Part shown: piece after piece, positions 42,921-44,196 of the stretch
Numbering within the stretch: the stretch's first letter is position 1
How the letters are laid out: every line of letters begins with the position of its first letter
DNA from: Dehalococcoidia bacterium UBA7891
Lineage (GTDB): Bacteria > Chloroflexota > Dehalococcoidia > Lucifugimonadales > UBA826
Assembly: GCA_002500485.1 (NCBI GenBank)
Contig: DLRJ01000045.1
Location: 49,042 to 93,237, forward strand
Reading direction: 5' to 3'
DNA length: 44,196 nt
Program-made: the position numbers and the translations under genes
The notes under the pieces: generated by a model
The model's database searches: none
What the model saw: the letters and a program-made list of their open reading frames with translations, nothing else
What the model was told of the DNA's origin: nothing

Positions 42921-44174
42921 TTATAAAATTGTTCCTGCGCTTTGTAGTTTGGCTATATCGTCCCAACTGTATCCTAATTCGTCTACCAAAACTTGCTCAG
43001 TGTGTTGGCCAACTTCCGGGGCTTCCTTCCAAATGCCTGCAGGGGTTTCGCTATATATAGAAGGATGATTACACATTTGTACTTCGCCGAGAACTGGGTG
43101 ATTAAAATTTGTAATAAAATCGTTTGCTATCACCTGAGGGTCATATGGTAAATCTTGGACGGTTTGGACCAAAGAGTAGATGAAATCGGTAGAGAAATTT
43201 CTAAAAAGGATATCCCATTCTTCTGCTGTCTTCTCATCGAATCGTTTGTCCAGTAAGGCAACGACTTCTGCTGAATTTTGTGACCGACTTGGCATATCGG
43301 AATAGCGGGGATCTCCGATAAATTCCTGTAGATCCATTGCTTCTAATAAGGGCTCCCAATATTGATCTGGTTGTAGATGCATCATCATGATGAATCGACC
43401 ATCTGACGTCCTGTATACATTAGAAAGGGGATTCACTGGCTCTTTTCGATTATAGGGTGAAAACCCTACCCCTCCCTGTAAAAGACTCATTGATACCCCT
43501 AGGCCCTGCAGCCACATATTGGCGCTCAGGTGTGATGTCTCAACCTTTTGCCCTATTCCTCTTATGCTCCTTGAAACTAGAGCTGCCAAAATGCCTTGGC
43601 AGAGCATGATTCCTCCAATTTGATCTGACACACCTTGAGTCACTTGTGTTGGGTATTCTTGGCCTCCTTGGCTTGCTGACATCATCAAGCCTGACCTTGC
43701 TTGCCCACAGCCATCGAATGAAGGTTGGCCCGCGTCTGGGCCATGGGGACCATACCCATTGGCTGATCCATATATTAATTGAGGGTTTATTTCCTTCAAT
43801 GTTTCATAACCGACACCTAGTCTTTCAGCTACGCCAGATCGGAAATTTTGAACAAATACGTCAGCATCCTTGCAAAGGTCGTAGACAATCTGTTGACCTT
43901 CTTTAGTTTTTAGGTTCACTGCGATACTTCGCTTGTTTCGATTACATGTCTCAAAATAGGCGATGCGACCTTCCCCCAAATCCATCTTCATACTTGAAGC
44001 CCTTGAAAGTCCGCGGGAAGGATCACCATCCAAAGACTCGATTTTTATTACGTCTGCACCCATGTCTCCCATCATCGAGGTGCTAACAGGGCCAAATTGC
44101 CAAATAGTCCAATCTAAAACTTTTATACCCGTTAGTGGTCCATTAATTTCTGGAATGGAGTTATCAATTACCAT
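42921..44174 (-). CDS. class III CoA-transferase (CaiB/BaiF family)
   Basis: A 417-residue protein of the family that includes formyl-CoA:oxalate CoA-transferase. It begins LTGIKVLDWTIWQFGPVS and continues with the MGADVIKIES block; the catalytic aspartate is Asp154 in PSFDGCGQARSGLM, matching Asp169 of formyl-CoA transferase. The family transfers CoA between acids without a covalent enzyme-thioester of the usual type I kind. With the ThDP lyase and MaoC proteins downstream it suggests activation of an organic acid, its cleavage and further processing. AAAGGTGG lies just before the ATG, and the gene ends 22 bases from the right window edge. Confidence 0.93.
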   Translation of the reverse strand: MVIDNSIPEINGPLTGIKVLDWTIWQFGPVSTSMMGDMGADVIKIESLDGDPSRGLSRASSMKMDLGEGRIAYFETCNRNKRSIAVNLKTKEGQQIVYDLCKDADVFVQNFRSGVAERLGVGYETLKEINPQLIYGSANGYGPHGPDAGQPSFDGCGQARSGLMMSASQGGQEYPTQVTQGVSDQIGGIMLCQGILAALVSRSIRGIGQKVETSHLSANMWLQGLGVSMSLLQGGVGFSPYNRKEPVNPLSNVYRTSDGRFIMMMHLQPDQYWEPLLEAMDLQEFIGDPRYSDMPSRSQNSAEVVALLDKRFDEKTAEEWDILFRNFSTDFIYSLVQTVQDLPYDPQVIANDFITNFNHPVLGEVQMCNHPSIYSETPAGIWKEAPEVGQHTEQVLVDELGYSWDDIAKLQSAGTIL

Positions 44175-44196
44175 GATCCACCTTTGTTAGCCGACT

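Noticed and set aside
1..44196. Mobile element, prophage or transferred island.
   Set aside because: No transposase, integrase, phage genes, terminal repeats or attachment sites are visible next to the tRNAs, and base use looks even by eye.

Overview
The window is a gene-dense bacterial chromosome segment, AT-rich by eye (about 40-44% G+C, estimated and not computed). I count 36 protein genes, one of them cut by the left edge, plus two tRNA genes and one SRP RNA gene. Many starts are TTG or GTG, and neighbouring genes often overlap by 4-11 bases. The gene mix suggests an uncultured, probably marine Chloroflexota of the SAR202/Dehalococcoidia type: a class III CoA-transferase with a ThDP lyase and a MaoC protein, a cytoplasmic penicillin-acylase-like amidohydrolase, a GrdB/PrdB-type selenoprotein, a Chloroflexi-like DinG with an exonuclease domain, and a long 270-nt SRP RNA. 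This placement is inference from gene content. No phage, transposon, integrase or CRISPR array is visible. The only stretch over 300 bases without a protein gene (about 33816-34401) is filled by the SRP RNA, tRNA-Leu and their promoters.

Layout. 1-3211: end of an amidase gene, then a large transketolase-like ThDP enzyme with a clear terminator. 3234-7151: a lipoprotein HtrA-like protease, a beta-lactamase-fold hydrolase, a DEAD-box helicase and tRNA-Glu. 7249-13923: argC, endonuclease III, a sugar/NAD-kinase-fold protein, then a minus-strand operon with two adjacent D-threonine-aldolase-fold proteins, a methyltransferase, a Nudix hydrolase and a TPR protein. 13982-21266: a small membrane protein, the overlapping operon argH-rpe-tsaD, and a divergent pair of DNA-repair genes (DinG/exonuclease and OGG1-type glycosylase). 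21290-30801: MscS channel, pheS-pheT-moeA-ilvE, a small membrane protein, a PAP2-like protein and MgtE. 30923-34279: PHP phosphoesterase, membrane protein, ispE, rsmA, SRP RNA and tRNA-Leu, all on the minus strand. 34402-39318: penicillin-acylase family enzyme, HI0933-type flavoprotein and a selenoprotein gene. 39502-44174: a membrane protein, then MaoC, ThDP lyase and CoA-transferase on the minus strand.

How the genes relate. Housekeeping functions dominate (translation, tRNA modification, arginine and branched-chain amino-acid synthesis, isoprenoids, base-excision repair). The accessory metabolism points to organic-acid use through CoA thioesters (40341-44174) and to hydrolysis of amide or ester compounds (amidase, penicillin acylase, beta-lactamase-fold hydrolase).

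Most notable observations. (1) Two open frames at 38122-38604 and 38641-39318 are one selenoprotein gene: they share a frame, are separated by a single UGA in a U-x-x-C setting, and a bacterial SECIS-like hairpin lies directly after the UGA. (2) Two neighbouring genes of D-threonine-aldolase fold, of which one keeps the PLP lysine and the other has glycine there and has also lost the phosphate-binding and metal-binding motifs, which suggests an enzyme plus pseudoenzyme pair. (3) A complete 270-nt SRP RNA gene with closing helix and near-consensus promoter. (4) A PAP2-like protein lacking two catalytic motif residues.
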